A stretch of DNA of 22,714 nucleotides from a virus. Under the pieces are notes generated by a model. It searched no databases, was not told the origin of the DNA, and saw only the letters and a program-made list of their open reading frames with translations. The stretch covers positions 1-22,714 of the IMG/VR virus record IMGVR_UViG_3300036939_000001. The stretch is one strand, 5' to 3'. This document shows, piece by piece, positions 1 to 6,916 of the stretch; the first letter of the stretch is position 1; every line of letters begins with the position of its first letter. The translations under genes were made by a program, and so were the position numbers.

Positions 1-758
1 GTTTCGGCTATGCGGCTGTCGGCTGGGTTGCCGTTACGGTATACTTGTTTACGCCCATAGCGAAGATCAATTGTATAGTAATCGCCTTGCGGTATCGTAT
101 AGCCTTGAAACGATATTTTATCGCCTGTCGTGTTGTTACGTATGATCGGGTTTATTATCGGTCCGTATAAGATCATTACTGGGAATTCACGATACGTACC
201 AGCGTATGTGATAACTACTGTTTGATCTAATGTCGATCCGCCGAAGAATGTCGGTATCACAGTCGGTACAGTAAACGCCGATGAACCCGCCGCAATACCA
301 AAGTTAACCGATACGGCATTCGGATCATAGAACGTCGGCGTACCAGCACGCAACACAACGCCGAAGCGAAACGCGGGCAAGCTGGCGATAGTTAACGGCA
401 ACTTTAACCCGCCGACGCTTTGCGTATCGATCTGGCGCACTTTGCCGCTGGGGAACGTTAGCCGCAGTATAATGGGCGTGTTCGTCGCTTTGAACAATTT
501 ATTCGCTAGTTCGCGGTTCGCTTCGTACGAATACGTCGGGCTAGACTGGGCTTGCAAGACTAACCCCATTGTACGCGGTTCTAGTACGAAGTCTATATCG
601 CTATCGCCATCTTGCGCCGGGCCGCGTTCAGTTATACGCGTCGCTTCGCTGGCGCCTAGATTATCTAGATCGATAACTTCGAAGGGCGCGCTATTCGATA
701 GGTTATACGTCTTCGCGCCGATAATAGCTTCTAGTACGAAGTTCTGATCGACTGTCAT
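1..758 (-). CDS. Distal tail (Dit-like) protein, 3' part cut by window edge
   Basis: An open minus-strand frame runs from ATG at 758 to the left edge without a stop, giving at least 252 residues beginning MTVDQNFVLEAIIGAKTYNL. It starts three bases after the tape measure stop, with AAGG about 11 bases upstream, so the two are translationally linked. The early part contains TERGPAQDGDSDIDFVLEPR (about residues 43-62), a pattern I associate with siphovirus distal-tail proteins that follow the tape measure. The middle is beta-rich with many Thr, Val, Gly and Pro residues, and the end reads DLRYGRKQVYRNGNPADSR. The family predicts a hub joining the tail tube to the baseplate or fibre. Position and composition support the call; the remote fold cannot be checked by eye. 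A tail-fibre-like structural protein is the alternative. Confidence 0.6.
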   Translation of the reverse strand, partial: MTVDQNFVLEAIIGAKTYNLSNSAPFEVIDLDNLGASEATRITERGPAQDGDSDIDFVLEPRTMGLVLQAQSSPTYSYEANRELANKLFKATNTPIILRLTFPSGKVRQIDTQSVGGLKLPLTIASLPAFRFGVVLRAGTPTFYDPNAVSVNFGIAAGSSAFTVPTVIPTFFGGSTLDQTVVITYAGTYREFPVMILYGPIINPIIRNNTTGDKISFQGYTIPQGDYYTIDLRYGRKQVYRNGNPADSRIAE

Positions 759-761
759 ATG

Positions 762-3404
762 TTACCCAGCCTTACCGTTCATCATTGCGCGCATACGAAG
801 ATCGTCACGCAATGTGCGTTCGCTCTGGTACTGATCGTAATGGGCTGTGATGTTATACGTGTCGCCAGACACACCAGCGCCCGCGCCCATTGCATCGTAC
901 GCGGCGCCTTGCCCAGCCGCCGCCGCCGCGCCGACTTGTAGCGCGCCGACGCCGACTTGCGCGCTATCAGTAAGATCGCTAGCCATCGCCCGCACAGCGT
1001 CGCTAGCGACGTACGCATAGTCGTATACTGCATTCGCAGTACCATACGGGATCATCTTGCCAACTTCGGCGTAAAAGACTTTCGACGGGCTGGCGATCCC
1101 TAGAAAGTCTTTCGCCGCGTTTAAGGCAGCGTCGGCGGCGCCTTGCACAGCCGATACAAGCGCGTTAACGCCGCCTTTTACGCCGTCGATAATGCCATTA
1201 ATGATCCCAGAGCCTAGCCCGTTACTATCGCCGACGAAGCCAAGAAATAGGGATCGTACGCCTTCTAGCGCTAGGTTGAATAGCCCTTTTACGGTATCTA
1301 GTCCAGCGCCGAAGACTGTTTCTAGCCCTTGTATCACGCCGCTAGCGATCTGTTTCAGCCCGTTAAGCGCTTGATCCCAGTCGCCGCGAATGATCCCTAG
1401 CGCGACGTTAATGATCCCTTGTATGACTTGCATTACGGCGCCCAGCATACCCGCAATGTACGCCCAGCCCGACGCCAGCACGCCGCCGATCTGATCCTGA
1501 TGTGCCGTTATAAACCCAGCGACCGCGCCAAAGACGCCCATAACTATAGCGCTGATTAGGTTTACAAAAGAGCTAATCGTTTGGTATGCCTGTTGCCACA
1601 GCGCCATAGCGTCGCTTACGATACGTTCGCCGTTCGACGTCCAAAACGCTTGAACCGCCGACATAACCGACAGTACAACAGCACTTATCGACGACATTAC
1701 GCCATCGATCAGATCGCGTATACCAAAGAAATTATTTTGATACGCGGCGTACATTGCGCCGACAATAGCGACAGCCGCCATTATAGGCGCCGCTATTGTT
1801 AGTACGCTGGCGATCATCGATCCGATAGCGCCGACAACGATAACGCCTAACACTGTTGCAACGGCAAGTAAGATAGGTTGCCAGTTATTCGCGATCACGG
1901 CGCCGATCTGGGTTATGATCGGCGATAACGGCGATACGAACTGTATAAAGCGCATTACGGCGGCGGCGGCGTCGACGCCGATTACTTTCGTTAGCCCGCC
2001 AAACAATTGCATTGTATCAGCGACCGACACCGTACCGCCTTGTAACAGCGTAAACAACGTATTCAGCGGTATTGTGCCGTTCGCTATTGCGGTCGCGAAT
2101 TCAGTAACGCGGCTAATCGCTGGCGTAAGCACATCGTTAACGAATGCTGTCAAGACGGGCAACAGCAAGCCGCCTAGAATAATCTGTAATGTTTCGATAC
2201 CGCCTAGCAAGCTGTCTATAGCGAACTTAAAGCCTTGATTTTTATACGCCGCCTGATCAGCCGCCGTACCAGCGCCAGCCATCGCCGCGCCGACAGCGTT
2301 AAAGCCATCGGCGCCAGCCGTCGATAGGGCGACAGCGGCGCCCATAGCATCATTACCGAAGATAACTTGTAGCGCGGCTGTCTTTTCGGCTTCGCTTAAA
2401 CCGCTTAACGCATTCTGTAACAGCGCCGCCGATTGTTCCATACCGACGAACGCGCCAGCCTGATCATAGAATACGCTAGTATCAAAGCTAGAAACGAATT
2501 CGGCGGCTTTTTCGGCGCTTTGCCCTTCGGCTAACGCTAGCTGCATTAACTTTGTCTGTAAGTCTTGCGTCGAATATCCAGCCGTATCTATACCTTCGGT
2601 CGCTAAATAATCCATAGCTTTCTGAGTATTAAAACTCATTAAGCCTAAATCTTGCATTGCGTCGATAGCTGGTTGCGTGCTGGGCTGTATACGAAGTAAG
2701 AAGTTATTTAACGACGTACCAGCCGTCGACGCGCTGGCGAAATTCGGCGCTAAAAGCGCCATCGTTTGAATAAGATCGGTATATTCAACGCCCGCCGTTT
2801 CGGCGGTCCCCTGTGCGTTCGCTAAGCCCGCCGCCAGTTCGTCGACGTCAACAGTCGACGCGTTCGCGGCTTGCGCTAATAGGTTGCTAACGTCGGTCGC
2901 GGTTACGCCTTGATCAGCCCATACCCCTAATTGTTTTGCAACGATCCCAGCCGCCGCCGCCAGATCAAGCCCGCCAGCCGACGCTAGATCAAGCGTTGCG
3001 CTTGTCGCATCGTTCATAATCGACGGGATCGCGACGCCGCCTTTAGCTAGTTCTATGGCGGCTTGCTGGGCTTCGGCGGCGCTAAAAGCTGTTGTCGCGC
3101 CTAGTTCTAAGAACTTGCCTTCGAAGTCGTCTAACGTATACCCAGCGTCGGTTATAGCCTTGCCTGTAACCGATCCGAAACTGAGCATACCCGCTTCGAA
3201 GTCGCTGGCGGCGTTCACGCTGGTAACAGCGAATGCACCAGCAGCCAAGCCCATAGCAGTAAACCCAGCCGCGACCGCTGGCGCCGCCGATGATACGACA
3301 GTACTAGCAAAGTTATCGGCACGTTCAGCCGCGCGGGTTATACCGCTATCGTATTCGCCCGCGTCAATACCTAACGCGACTAGTAATTTCGCAATTGTAC
3401 CCAT
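762..3404 (-). CDS. Tail tape measure protein
   Basis: This 880-residue protein is the longest in the window and lies directly after the tail chaperone, the standard place for a tape measure. It sets tail length and is packed inside the tube before ejection. The N-terminal half resembles the core region of phage minor tail/tape measure families: Ala/Gly-rich helices, with ASDFEAGMLSFGSVTG near residue 67 and motifs such as TAFSAAEAQQAAIELAKGG. The middle (about 400-620) holds several long hydrophobic stretches, for example ILLAVATVLGVIVVGAIG, typical of tape measures that meet membranes. The C-terminus has the familiar FLGIASPSKVF motif. At about 1.5 angstrom per residue the tail would be roughly 130 nm. 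The ATG at 3404 lacks a strong Shine-Dalgarno (GGCTGGGC only). Confidence 0.93.
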   Translation of the reverse strand: MGTIAKLLVALGIDAGEYDSGITRAAERADNFASTVVSSAAPAVAAGFTAMGLAAGAFAVTSVNAASDFEAGMLSFGSVTGKAITDAGYTLDDFEGKFLELGATTAFSAAEAQQAAIELAKGGVAIPSIMNDATSATLDLASAGGLDLAAAAGIVAKQLGVWADQGVTATDVSNLLAQAANASTVDVDELAAGLANAQGTAETAGVEYTDLIQTMALLAPNFASASTAGTSLNNFLLRIQPSTQPAIDAMQDLGLMSFNTQKAMDYLATEGIDTAGYSTQDLQTKLMQLALAEGQSAEKAAEFVSSFDTSVFYDQAGAFVGMEQSAALLQNALSGLSEAEKTAALQVIFGNDAMGAAVALSTAGADGFNAVGAAMAGAGTAADQAAYKNQGFKFAIDSLLGGIETLQIILGGLLLPVLTAFVNDVLTPAISRVTEFATAIANGTIPLNTLFTLLQGGTVSVADTMQLFGGLTKVIGVDAAAAVMRFIQFVSPLSPIITQIGAVIANNWQPILLAVATVLGVIVVGAIGSMIASVLTIAAPIMAAVAIVGAMYAAYQNNFFGIRDLIDGVMSSISAVVLSVMSAVQAFWTSNGERIVSDAMALWQQAYQTISSFVNLISAIVMGVFGAVAGFITAHQDQIGGVLASGWAYIAGMLGAVMQVIQGIINVALGIIRGDWDQALNGLKQIASGVIQGLETVFGAGLDTVKGLFNLALEGVRSLFLGFVGDSNGLGSGIINGIIDGVKGGVNALVSAVQGAADAALNAAKDFLGIASPSKVFYAEVGKMIPYGTANAVYDYAYVASDAVRAMASDLTDSAQVGVGALQVGAAAAAGQGAAYDAMGAGAGVSGDTYNITAHYDQYQSERTLRDDLRMRAMMNGKAG

Positions 3405-3445
3405 ATGCCCAGCCTAGCATAAAGCCGCCGAACCGCCTAGCAGAA

Positions 3446-4200
3446 CTAGACGGCGGGCGGCCTATGTTTGCGCTTGTCGACGCCGCCTAGTTCAGTGTTA
3501 AGCGCTTCGACTAGGGCTAACATATCTTGCCAGCCCATACCAGCACGTACACGATCTTCGTACTGTGGAAAATATTGTTGCCAGCGTAGCGGCGGCTTGC
3601 CCTTCTTACGGTATAGGTTAGCATTCGCCGACGCGATTACGCCCGCGCGCATATCGGCACGCGTTTCGCCGAACGGTTCTATCTCTGCATACGCCATCCA
3701 TTCGGCGAATTCGCGGGCGCTTATATCACGCTGGGCGTGTCGTACGCTTCTATGCCCTAACGCTAGGGTTAATCTGAACCAGAAGCGCCGTTCGCGTCGG
3801 CTGGCAAGTTTTTTGTTAACTCTTTAACGTCTTCGTCTGTTAGCCCGTTGATCTTCTGGCATTCTTGAAAGACTAGGTTTAAGCCGTTCGCGTCTAGTTC
3901 GCCTAGTTCGCGTACGTCGCTGGCGCTTCGCCAGTCGAATAAGTTTTCGCCATCTTCACCAATTAAGCACATAGCAACCAGCCGCGCGCGAATGTTCGAT
4001 AAGTTCAGCTTACGCGGTCCAGCGTCGCGACCGCGCGAAGGCGCCGTGCTACCCGTTATCGACGCTTCGTACGCGTCGCGTTCGGCGCCCGACATTACAC
4101 GTAATAGTACCGTACCGTTCCACGGTGGTACGTCTAGTTCGAACCGCTGGGCGGCTTTTTCTGTCTTGATCCTGTTTAAGTCGGCGCGTGTTAAAGCCAT
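3446..4200 (-). CDS. Tail assembly chaperone, -1 frameshifted (gpGT-like) fusion
   Basis: Ribosomes that slip back one base at A AAA AAC (3808-3814) leave the short chaperone after residue N131 and read CTT GCC AGC and onward without a stop to 3446, giving about 251 residues. The joined part reads LASRRERRFWFRLTLALGHR, then AQRDISAREFAEWMAYAEI and EPFGETRADMRAGVIASANA. This is the typical second chaperone domain, with its EF(A)EW-AY-EPFG-R-D-R signature. The downstream frame has no Shine-Dalgarno of its own, and the internal Met of MAYAEIEPFG lies in the middle of this domain, so separate initiation would cut a conserved motif. Slippery site, open frame and domain content agree with the lambda G/GT arrangement. 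Frameshift efficiency cannot be read from sequence. Confidence 0.85.
3769..4200 (-). CDS. Tail assembly chaperone, short (gpG-like) form
   Basis: This frame encodes 143 residues from MALTRADLNR. The ATG at 4200 has AAGGAG nine bases upstream, so I prefer it to the longer frame opening at 4239. The middle and C-terminus show the pattern of phage tail assembly chaperones: MSGAERDAYEAS (about 36-47), LVAMCLIGEDGENLFDW and QKINGLTDEDVKELTKN, close to residue 131. Such chaperones coat the tape measure and recruit tail tube protein, and are absent from the virion. It sits directly before the tape measure as expected. The ending NLPADANGASGSD follows a slippery A AAA AAC, where part of the ribosomes should change frame into the longer product listed separately. 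Confidence 0.85.
   Translation of the reverse strand: MALTRADLNRIKTEKAAQRFELDVPPWNGTVLLRVMSGAERDAYEASITGSTAPSRGRDAGPRKLNLSNIRARLVAMCLIGEDGENLFDWRSASDVRELGELDANGLNLVFQECQKINGLTDEDVKELTKNLPADANGASGSD
3808..3814 (-). other. Programmed -1 ribosomal slippery site A AAA AAC
   Basis: On the minus strand the codons ACA AAA AAC (Thr-Lys-Asn) of the chaperone create the canonical -1 heptamer A AAA AAC in the correct phase. The zero frame stops about 40 bases later, while the -1 frame stays open to 3446 and continues into the conserved second chaperone domain. Lambda-like tail chaperones use this type of site. Confidence 0.85.
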
Positions 4201-4240
4201 TGTCGTACACTCCTTGCAATGAATATTACAATTTTGCAAC

Positions 4241-4263
4241 TAAGCGCATATCGTATGCGCTTA
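4241..4263. promoter_or_regulatory. Perfect 10+10 bp palindrome, candidate operator
   Basis: TAAGCGCATA and TATGCGCTTA are exact reverse complements separated by TCG. The palindrome ends three bases before the -35 box of the plus-strand promoter and lies 41 bases upstream of the chaperone start on the other strand. It could bind a dimeric regulator controlling the lone gene at 4346, or both directions. The binding protein is not identifiable here. Confidence 0.7.
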
Positions 4264-4266
4264 CGC

Positions 4267-4295
4267 TTGACAATTCCCGTATGCGGGTATATACT
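4267..4295 (+). promoter_or_regulatory. Sigma70-type promoter of the lone plus-strand gene
   Basis: TTGACA (4267-4272) is followed after 17 bases by TATACT (4290-4295), a near-consensus vegetative promoter with ideal spacing. The spacer contains the inverted repeat CCCG-tatg-CGGG (4276-4287), and CGTATGCG occurs both here (4278-4285) and in the palindrome just upstream (4252-4259). Transcription should begin near 4302 and read only the gene at 4346, given the terminator at 5246. Confidence 0.85.
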
Positions 4296-4319
4296 TCGTA
4301 CATAGGTTAGAGTTAATTA

Positions 4320-4337
4320 CGGCATTCGCCGAAGGAG
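4320..4337 (+). promoter_or_regulatory. Leader hairpin plus Shine-Dalgarno, shared with 21293-21310
   Basis: CGGC-attc-GCCG forms a small hairpin ending directly at AAGGAG (4332-4337), eight bases before the ATG at 4346. The 20-base string ACGGCATTCGCCGAAGGAGC recurs exactly in front of the first gene of the other plus-strand unit. In both places it lies about 25 bases after the -10 box. It may expose the ribosome site or stabilise the 5' end of the transcript. Confidence 0.7.
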
Positions 4338-4345
4338 CCATCGCA

Positions 4346-5230
4346 ATGATCAAGCTAACAGCCGCCCAGCTTACAAAGTTCGTCAAAGTCGTTACCCGCG
4401 CCAGCTATAACGCCATCATTAGCGACGCCGCCGCGTACTTTCAAGTCGACGTCGCCGACGTCGCCATCGTTGAATACAAGAACCCGTCAAACGTCGCATA
4501 TGTTCAGATCGGCGTACGCGGTTCAGCGGCGAACGTGCGAACATACGGGATCGTTAAGTATCGTTCGTGCTGGTTAGGACATAGCGGTTACGTGTTCACG
4601 GCTGGCGGCAAACTTGTGCAACCAGTCGCGCCGAAAGTTGACGACGAAGGGCGCTTGATCGATCAGTGCGAACAGTCGGCGCCAGTCGCCGACGTCGCGC
4701 CCGAAGCCCAGACGATCCCAGCATACCCAGTCCCGAAGAACGCGTACGCCGTCGAAATTAACGCCGATAGCGTAACAGTTTTTGCGCCGCTAGAAGGTGA
4801 CTTTTACGGCACGGCGTCACATCTTGCGACGAACTATAGCGGCGTCGACGTCGAACGCGGCTTGCGCTGGGCGCTTCGCGACGTCGATACCGTTCACGTA
4901 CTGATCGGCGCTGATCGTCCTAACGTCGAAGCATTCATCGCCAGCCTAGCCCGCATTGTTGCCCGGTTTGACGCTGTTACATACCGCCCGTTACCAGCCG
5001 TCGAACCCGCGTACGATCTGGCACCGCTGGCGCAACTAACGCCAGATCAACAAGCCAACGCTATTAGACGCTATGCGCGTTCGGCTGGGTTCAACGTTGC
5101 CACAGTTCGCAATAGTCCAAATATGCAAGCGAAAGCCTTCGCCGAATACCGTATTTATGTATTGCAACAGCCCGCCGCCGTCGTGTTAAAGTATTACGAT
5201 TTAACGCCCAGTACGCCAGCCGCAATCTAG
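4346..5230 (+). CDS. Moron-like gene of unknown function
   Basis: This 294-residue protein begins MIKLTAAQLTKFVKVVTRAS. The ATG is fixed by AAGGAG eight bases upstream. I do not recognise a family. It looks soluble: no signal peptide or membrane helix, and only two Cys (one in YRSCWLGHSGY, near residue 75). A Pro/Ala/Val-rich stretch around 110-135 could link two domains: an N-terminal part and a second alpha/beta-looking part (VEINADSVTVFAPL, then VHVLIGADRPNVEAFIASLA). The C-terminus has helical PDQQANAIRRYARSAGF. It is the only plus-strand gene inside the minus-strand structural operon and has its own promoter, palindromes and terminator. This is the classic layout of a moron expressed independently of the late genes. 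Superinfection exclusion, host alteration or anti-defence roles are possible but unproven. Confidence 0.85.
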   Translation: MIKLTAAQLTKFVKVVTRASYNAIISDAAAYFQVDVADVAIVEYKNPSNVAYVQIGVRGSAANVRTYGIVKYRSCWLGHSGYVFTAGGKLVQPVAPKVDDEGRLIDQCEQSAPVADVAPEAQTIPAYPVPKNAYAVEINADSVTVFAPLEGDFYGTASHLATNYSGVDVERGLRWALRDVDTVHVLIGADRPNVEAFIASLARIVARFDAVTYRPLPAVEPAYDLAPLAQLTPDQQANAIRRYARSAGFNVATVRNSPNMQAKAFAEYRIYVLQQPAAVVLKYYDLTPSTPAAI

Positions 5231-5245
5231 CCCAGACAAGCCAAC

Positions 5246-5276
5246 AGCGCCCAGCCGACAAGCTGGGCGCTTTTTT
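5246..5276 (+). terminator. Intrinsic terminator of the lone plus-strand gene
   Basis: AGCGCCCAG and CTGGGCGCT form a 9 bp GC-rich stem around the 8-base loop CCGACAAG, followed by six T. It begins 15 bases after the TAG stop. The T-run lies only on the plus-strand side, so it should stop rightward transcription while late leftward transcription passes. Confidence 0.92.
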
Positions 5277-5281
5277 GCGTA

Positions 5282-5728
5282 CTATGCTAACGTCGGGCGC
5301 CCGGCTACCTTAACCGTTATAGTCGCTTGTAGCTTGTCGTCGGGCGTAATGTCGCCCGGTTCGTACCCAGTAATAATACCGGGAAAAGACCATACCGTAT
5401 TATCGGCGTCGGGAAAAACAATTTCCCATTGATCTTTCGGGATCGTACCAGTACCAGCGAACGCCGATAGCACACCAGCCGCCGCGTTATGCGTTGGGTT
5501 CGACAAGATCAAGTTTACGTTAAACGATAATTCGCCGCCGTCCTTTAACCCGCCGATATGTTCGCGCCAGAAGCCCGGCGAACGCAAGTGCGTTACTTCG
5601 ACAGTATCGGCACTAAAGCCGGGCGGCGTTATGCTGTCAACTTCGGCTATTTCTACCCCATTACGCCGAAGATACGTACCCATTGATAGCATTGCTTCGC
5701 TATCGCCGTACACAATCGGATCAGACAT
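5282..5728 (-). CDS. Major tail tube protein
   Basis: The 148-residue protein starts MSDPIVYGDSEAMLSMGTYL, with AAGGAG nine bases before the ATG. The block ITPPGFSADTVEVTHLRSPG at about residues 33-52, then GLKDGGELSFNVNLIL, matches the siphovirus tail tube pattern (the loop and strands of the gpV-like beta-sandwich). The second half, GTIPKDQWEIVFPD, WSFPGIITGYEPGDITPDD and LQATITVKVAGRP, is also typical. Monomers polymerise as rings around the tape measure. It follows the tail terminator and the small protein at 5741 and would be followed by the chaperone, but the antisense gene at 4346 separates them. Confidence 0.88.
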   Translation of the reverse strand: MSDPIVYGDSEAMLSMGTYLRRNGVEIAEVDSITPPGFSADTVEVTHLRSPGFWREHIGGLKDGGELSFNVNLILSNPTHNAAAGVLSAFAGTGTIPKDQWEIVFPDADNTVWSFPGIITGYEPGDITPDDKLQATITVKVAGRPTLA

Positions 5729-5740
5729 TGGTTAAACTCC

Positions 5741-6106
5741 TTAAATGCGTAACGCGGCGATATGAACAGCGGCGTTATTAGCGTTAACGTGTAGATCGCC
5801 GTCAGGCTGGCGCCAGCCTGTACGTTCGAACAAGAATACGGCTATATCGCCTTGCGTCAATTCGTACGCGCTTATATCGCCTTCGCGGTTCAGCGCATCG
5901 GGCGCACTGTCGAACGAAATAGTATACGCGGTCGCGGCGGCGGTATTGCGTACTATTACCAGCAAGCGCGACGACGAATTAAACGCGATAGCGTTACCGT
6001 TCGCAACGTCGGCGGCTGTTAGGGCTAGATCGGCTTCGTTCGCTGGTAGGGGTAGTACCGGGTATGGTCCTATCGGCGCAACGACAGGGATCGACGTTCT
6101 GGGCAT
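5741..6106 (-). CDS. Small structural-type protein, function unknown
   Basis: The 121-residue protein opens MPRTSIPVVAPIGPYPVLPL, and AAGGAG stands nine bases before the ATG. It is Ala- and Asn-rich and mostly beta-like, without membrane segments or Cys. Its place between the tail terminator and the tail tube suggests a minor tail or neck component. The Pro-rich start and the SRLLVIVRNTAAATAYTISF stretch resemble small beta-sandwich structural proteins. I cannot assign a family. The 274-base structured non-coding stretch lies immediately upstream, so its expression may be separately controlled. Confidence 0.75.
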   Translation of the reverse strand: MPRTSIPVVAPIGPYPVLPLPANEADLALTAADVANGNAIAFNSSSRLLVIVRNTAAATAYTISFDSAPDALNREGDISAYELTQGDIAVFLFERTGWRQPDGDLHVNANNAAVHIAALRI

Positions 6107-6380
6107 TGCGATAGCTCCTTGTAAAAAATATCGGCTATTTTGGGGTTATTTTATGGCGTCCTAATGCAGCGACCTTCTGTAAACCGCTTACACCACTTTC
6201 GCCGCCGCTGATATACCGCATTAGGACGCCATATACGCCGCCCGCATCGTTGCGGGTATGGCAATATACCAGATCGGGCGGTTCAGCCTAGCCCAGCGAA
6301 GCCCAGCTAGCGCGTACACGCTGTTCGCTTGCCCGATCCGCACGCGCCGAACAGAACGGGCAAGCCGCCCAGCCGTCGCG
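6107..6380 (-). other. 274-base non-coding stretch rich in inverted repeats
   Basis: No convincing gene fits here; the open frames are short, carry no Shine-Dalgarno and run through the repeats. The stretch holds a 16 bp inverted repeat (6152-6167 with 6218-6233), a nested hairpin TGTAA/TTACA (6178-6192), a hairpin CCCGCA-tcgt-TGCGGG (6241-6256) and two mutually exclusive pairings: GCTTGCCCG with CGGGCAAGC (6327-6335, 6357-6365) and CTGTTCG with CGAACAG (6321-6327, 6348-6354). In the direction of transcription it ends with AT-rich sequence and AAGGAG for the gene at 6106. Confidence 0.7.
6152..6233. repeat. 16 bp perfect inverted repeat around a 50-base loop
   Basis: TATGGCGTCCTAATGC (6152-6167) and GCATTAGGACGCCATA (6218-6233) are exact reverse complements. 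The loop contains its own hairpin TGTAA-ACCGC-TTACA (6178-6192). No T-run follows on either strand, so it is not an ordinary terminator. It could be an RNA structure, a cruciform, or a recombination or protein-binding site. Confidence 0.85.
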
Positions 6381-6818
6381 CTAACTGGCATTATGATAGA
6401 CAAACACATCTATAAACCGCTGGTTATTCGTACTATCTGGTTCGAACTGATCGCGGGCGCTGTCATCTATCGTGATCGCGATTGACACATCGCCGACGAC
6501 GCCGCGATACCCAGCTAACCCGCCTTCGTCGGCGCGCGGGTTGCCCGACTTTAAGATACCAGCCGCGACGCGCGATACATTGAGATACGATTGATCCCAG
6601 ATGGTAAGCTGAACCCGCGCCCGCGTTAGTGCGTTCGAACCGGATACACGCTTGCCGACTTGCGGCGCGTCGATTACTTGATAGCTAATCGCGGGCTTGC
6701 TGGCGCCTTGCGGTATACGGTTCGGGTGCAACCAGACACGCGAACCCGCGTTCGGCACAGCGGCTACAATAGCCGGGCGTGACTTGACTAGTTGTACGAA
6801 CGCTTCTTCGAATAACAT
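6381..6818 (-). CDS. Tail terminator / tail completion protein (DUF3168-like)
   Basis: The 145-residue protein begins MLFEEAFVQLVKSRPAIVAA. The pattern RVWLHPNRIPQGASKPAISY (about 27-46), followed by VQLTIWDQSYLNVSRVAAGI, matches the DUF3168/tail terminator type of minor tail protein that caps the tail at the head-proximal end. The ending IDVFVYHNAS is beta-like. It follows the HK97 gp10-like gene and precedes the tail tube, the usual place. The ATG at 6818 directly abuts the 97-base repeat element and has no visible AAGGAG, which is unusual here. Translation may depend on that element or on coupling. Confidence 0.8.
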   Translation of the reverse strand: MLFEEAFVQLVKSRPAIVAAVPNAGSRVWLHPNRIPQGASKPAISYQVIDAPQVGKRVSGSNALTRARVQLTIWDQSYLNVSRVAAGILKSGNPRADEGGLAGYRGVVGDVSIAITIDDSARDQFEPDSTNNQRFIDVFVYHNAS

Positions 6819-6819
6819 A

Positions 6820-6916
6820 GTTAATGCTGTGAACGCTTCGGCGAACTATACGTAAAGATAAAATTTATAACTTTTTTTCGATCCGCGTAATTGAAAATAC
6901 CCTTAACAGCTTTAAC
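6820..6916. repeat. 97-base dispersed repeat, copy A
   Basis: This copy fills the gap between the genes at 6912-7316 and 6381-6818, overlapping the stop of the first and abutting the start of the second. It matches copy B (21120-21216) at 83 of 97 positions by my count, without gaps. Two cores are invariant: ATACGTAAAGATAAAATT, and GATCCGCGTAATTGAAAATA (6880-6899). The ends GTTAATGCTGT and ACAGCTTTAAC are inverted repeats with one mismatch. It is markedly more AT-rich than its surroundings. Confidence 0.9.

Noticed and set aside
3446-3697. Separate 83-residue gene starting MAYAEIEPFG
   Set aside because: No ribosome site, and the start would cut the conserved EFAEW-AY motif; better explained as part of the -1 frameshift product.
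6221-6409. 62-residue minus-strand frame in the 274-base gap
   Set aside because: It begins inside the end of the tail terminator gene without a ribosome site and its codons run through the inverted repeats; composition (Arg/Ala-rich) looks like out-of-frame sequence.
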